Assembly: GCF_049348705.1 (NCBI RefSeq)
Contig: NZ_CP186485.1
Coordinates: forward strand, 186,001 to 250,000
Length of the DNA stretch: 64,000 bases
Direction of reading: 5' to 3'
Source of the DNA: Paracoxiella cheracis
Lineage (GTDB): Bacteria; Pseudomonadota; Gammaproteobacteria; Coxiellales; Coxiellaceae
The translations under genes and the position numbers were made by a program. Positions 63,377 to 64,000 of the stretch are shown here, piece after piece; the first letter of the stretch is position 1; every line of letters begins with the position of its first letter. The notes under the pieces were generated by a model. That model had not been told where the DNA came from. It did not search any database and saw only the letters and a program-made list of their open reading frames with translations.

Positions 63377-64000
63377 ATGGCTCAAGCTGGCGGAATTCAG
63401 AATAAAAACACAACAATTTCTTACCCTGAGAAAAAACGTGCACGGGTGCACCTGGGTAAGAGAGAAGTTGAAGTGATCAAAACGCCTTATTTGTTGGCAA
63501 CGCAAATAGATTCGTATAACAACTTCTTGCAACCAGGTGTTGCGCCTGATCAGCGTGAAGACAGTGGATTGCACGCTGCCTTTAAATCTGTATTCCCTAT
63601 CACCAGCTATTCGGGTCATTCGCAGTTGGATTATGTGAATTACATGTTAGGTGAGCCCTTATTCGATGTGTATGAATGTAAATTGCGTGGTTTAACTTAC
63701 GCAGCGCCGTTAAAAGTTAAAATGCGATTGGTGATTTACGATAAAGATGCCCCTGCGGGTAATCAAGTTGTAAAAGACATCAAAGAACAAGAAGTCTACA
63801 TGGGCGAAATGCCCCTCATGACAGAAACCGGTAGCTTGGTCATTAACGGTACTGAGCGTGTTGTGGTGTCTCAGTTACATCGTTCGCCAGGCGTTTTCTT
63901 TGAGCATGATAAAGGTAAAACACATTCTTCTGGAAAATTACTATATTCGGCACGTGTCATTCCTTATCGTGGTTCTTGGTTAGATTTCGAATTCGACCCT
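63377..64000 (+). CDS. rpoB: RNA polymerase beta subunit, 5' part
   Basis: 208 codons to the window edge. MAQAGGIQNKNTTISYPEKK at the start, then KEQEVYMGEMPLMTETGSLV, INGTERVVVSQLHRSPGVFF and RVIPYRGSWLDFEFDP, the conserved N-terminal regions of RpoB. ATG 63377 follows AAAGAGGTACATTC. It completes the rplJL-rpoB order. The 3' end is outside the window. Confidence 0.97.
   Translation, partial: MAQAGGIQNKNTTISYPEKKRARVHLGKREVEVIKTPYLLATQIDSYNNFLQPGVAPDQREDSGLHAAFKSVFPITSYSGHSQLDYVNYMLGEPLFDVYECKLRGLTYAAPLKVKMRLVIYDKDAPAGNQVVKDIKEQEVYMGEMPLMTETGSLVINGTERVVVSQLHRSPGVFFEHDKGKTHSSGKLLYSARVIPYRGSWLDFEFDP

Overview
The window looks like a chromosome segment from a gamma-proteobacterium of the Legionellales type (Coxiella/Legionella/Rickettsiella-like). 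This is inferred from AT-rich DNA, the tRNA(Tyr-Gly-Thr)-tuf-tRNA(Trp)-secE-nusG-rplKAJL-rpoB order, the style of the proteins, an ankyrin protein, a coiled-coil effector-like orphan, and heavy IS decay. The species cannot be named from the sequence alone.

Layout. 1-4.6 kb: class II fructose-bisphosphate aldolase, cut by a 1721-bp IS4-superfamily element. Its last 18 codons now lie about 3 kb away on the opposite strand, followed by repeats. 4.6-11.9 kb: membrane protein, EngB, ABC importer (fused permease plus ATPase), serine hydrolase and a nuclease relic. 11.9-18.1 kb: RNA methyltransferase, alpha/beta hydrolase, Fur-box-preceded feoABC and two orphan proteins. 18.1-22.9 kb: IS6-type element, a second membrane protein related to the first, and a frameshifted sugar porter.

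23-34 kb is an accessory region. A leftward operon (hexapeptide acyltransferase, small unknown, EamA exporter, GguC/FAH-like protein) is divergent from an S24-type repressor, an unknown protein and an O-methyltransferase. The exporter gene is broken by an IS3-type element that is itself broken by the IS4-type element. A gene after the methyltransferase is broken by an IS407-like element. Toxin-antitoxin relics and a lipoprotein L,D-transpeptidase follow.

34.7-43 kb: tRNA-Thr, then a surface-polysaccharide set (hisF2, hisH2, a wbpG-like amidotransferase split by another IS3+IS4 nest, a methyltransferase and a glycan-export/transfer-like protein). 43-56 kb is ordinary core: pcm, gltX, ankyrin protein, outer membrane barrel, mutarotase, coaA, tamA-tamB, ampG, sdaA. 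56-57.3 kb: speG truncated by the second IS6-type copy, next to an Sfp-type phosphopantetheinyl transferase. 58-64 kb: stable RNA and translation/transcription operon.

The most unusual signal is a dispersed palindromic element (about 4280-4408, 11383-11512, 53066-53198). Its outer stem changes sequence between copies while staying base-paired, and its roughly 50-bp core with two small hairpins is conserved. IS ends, target duplications and the nesting order can be read directly at most insertions.
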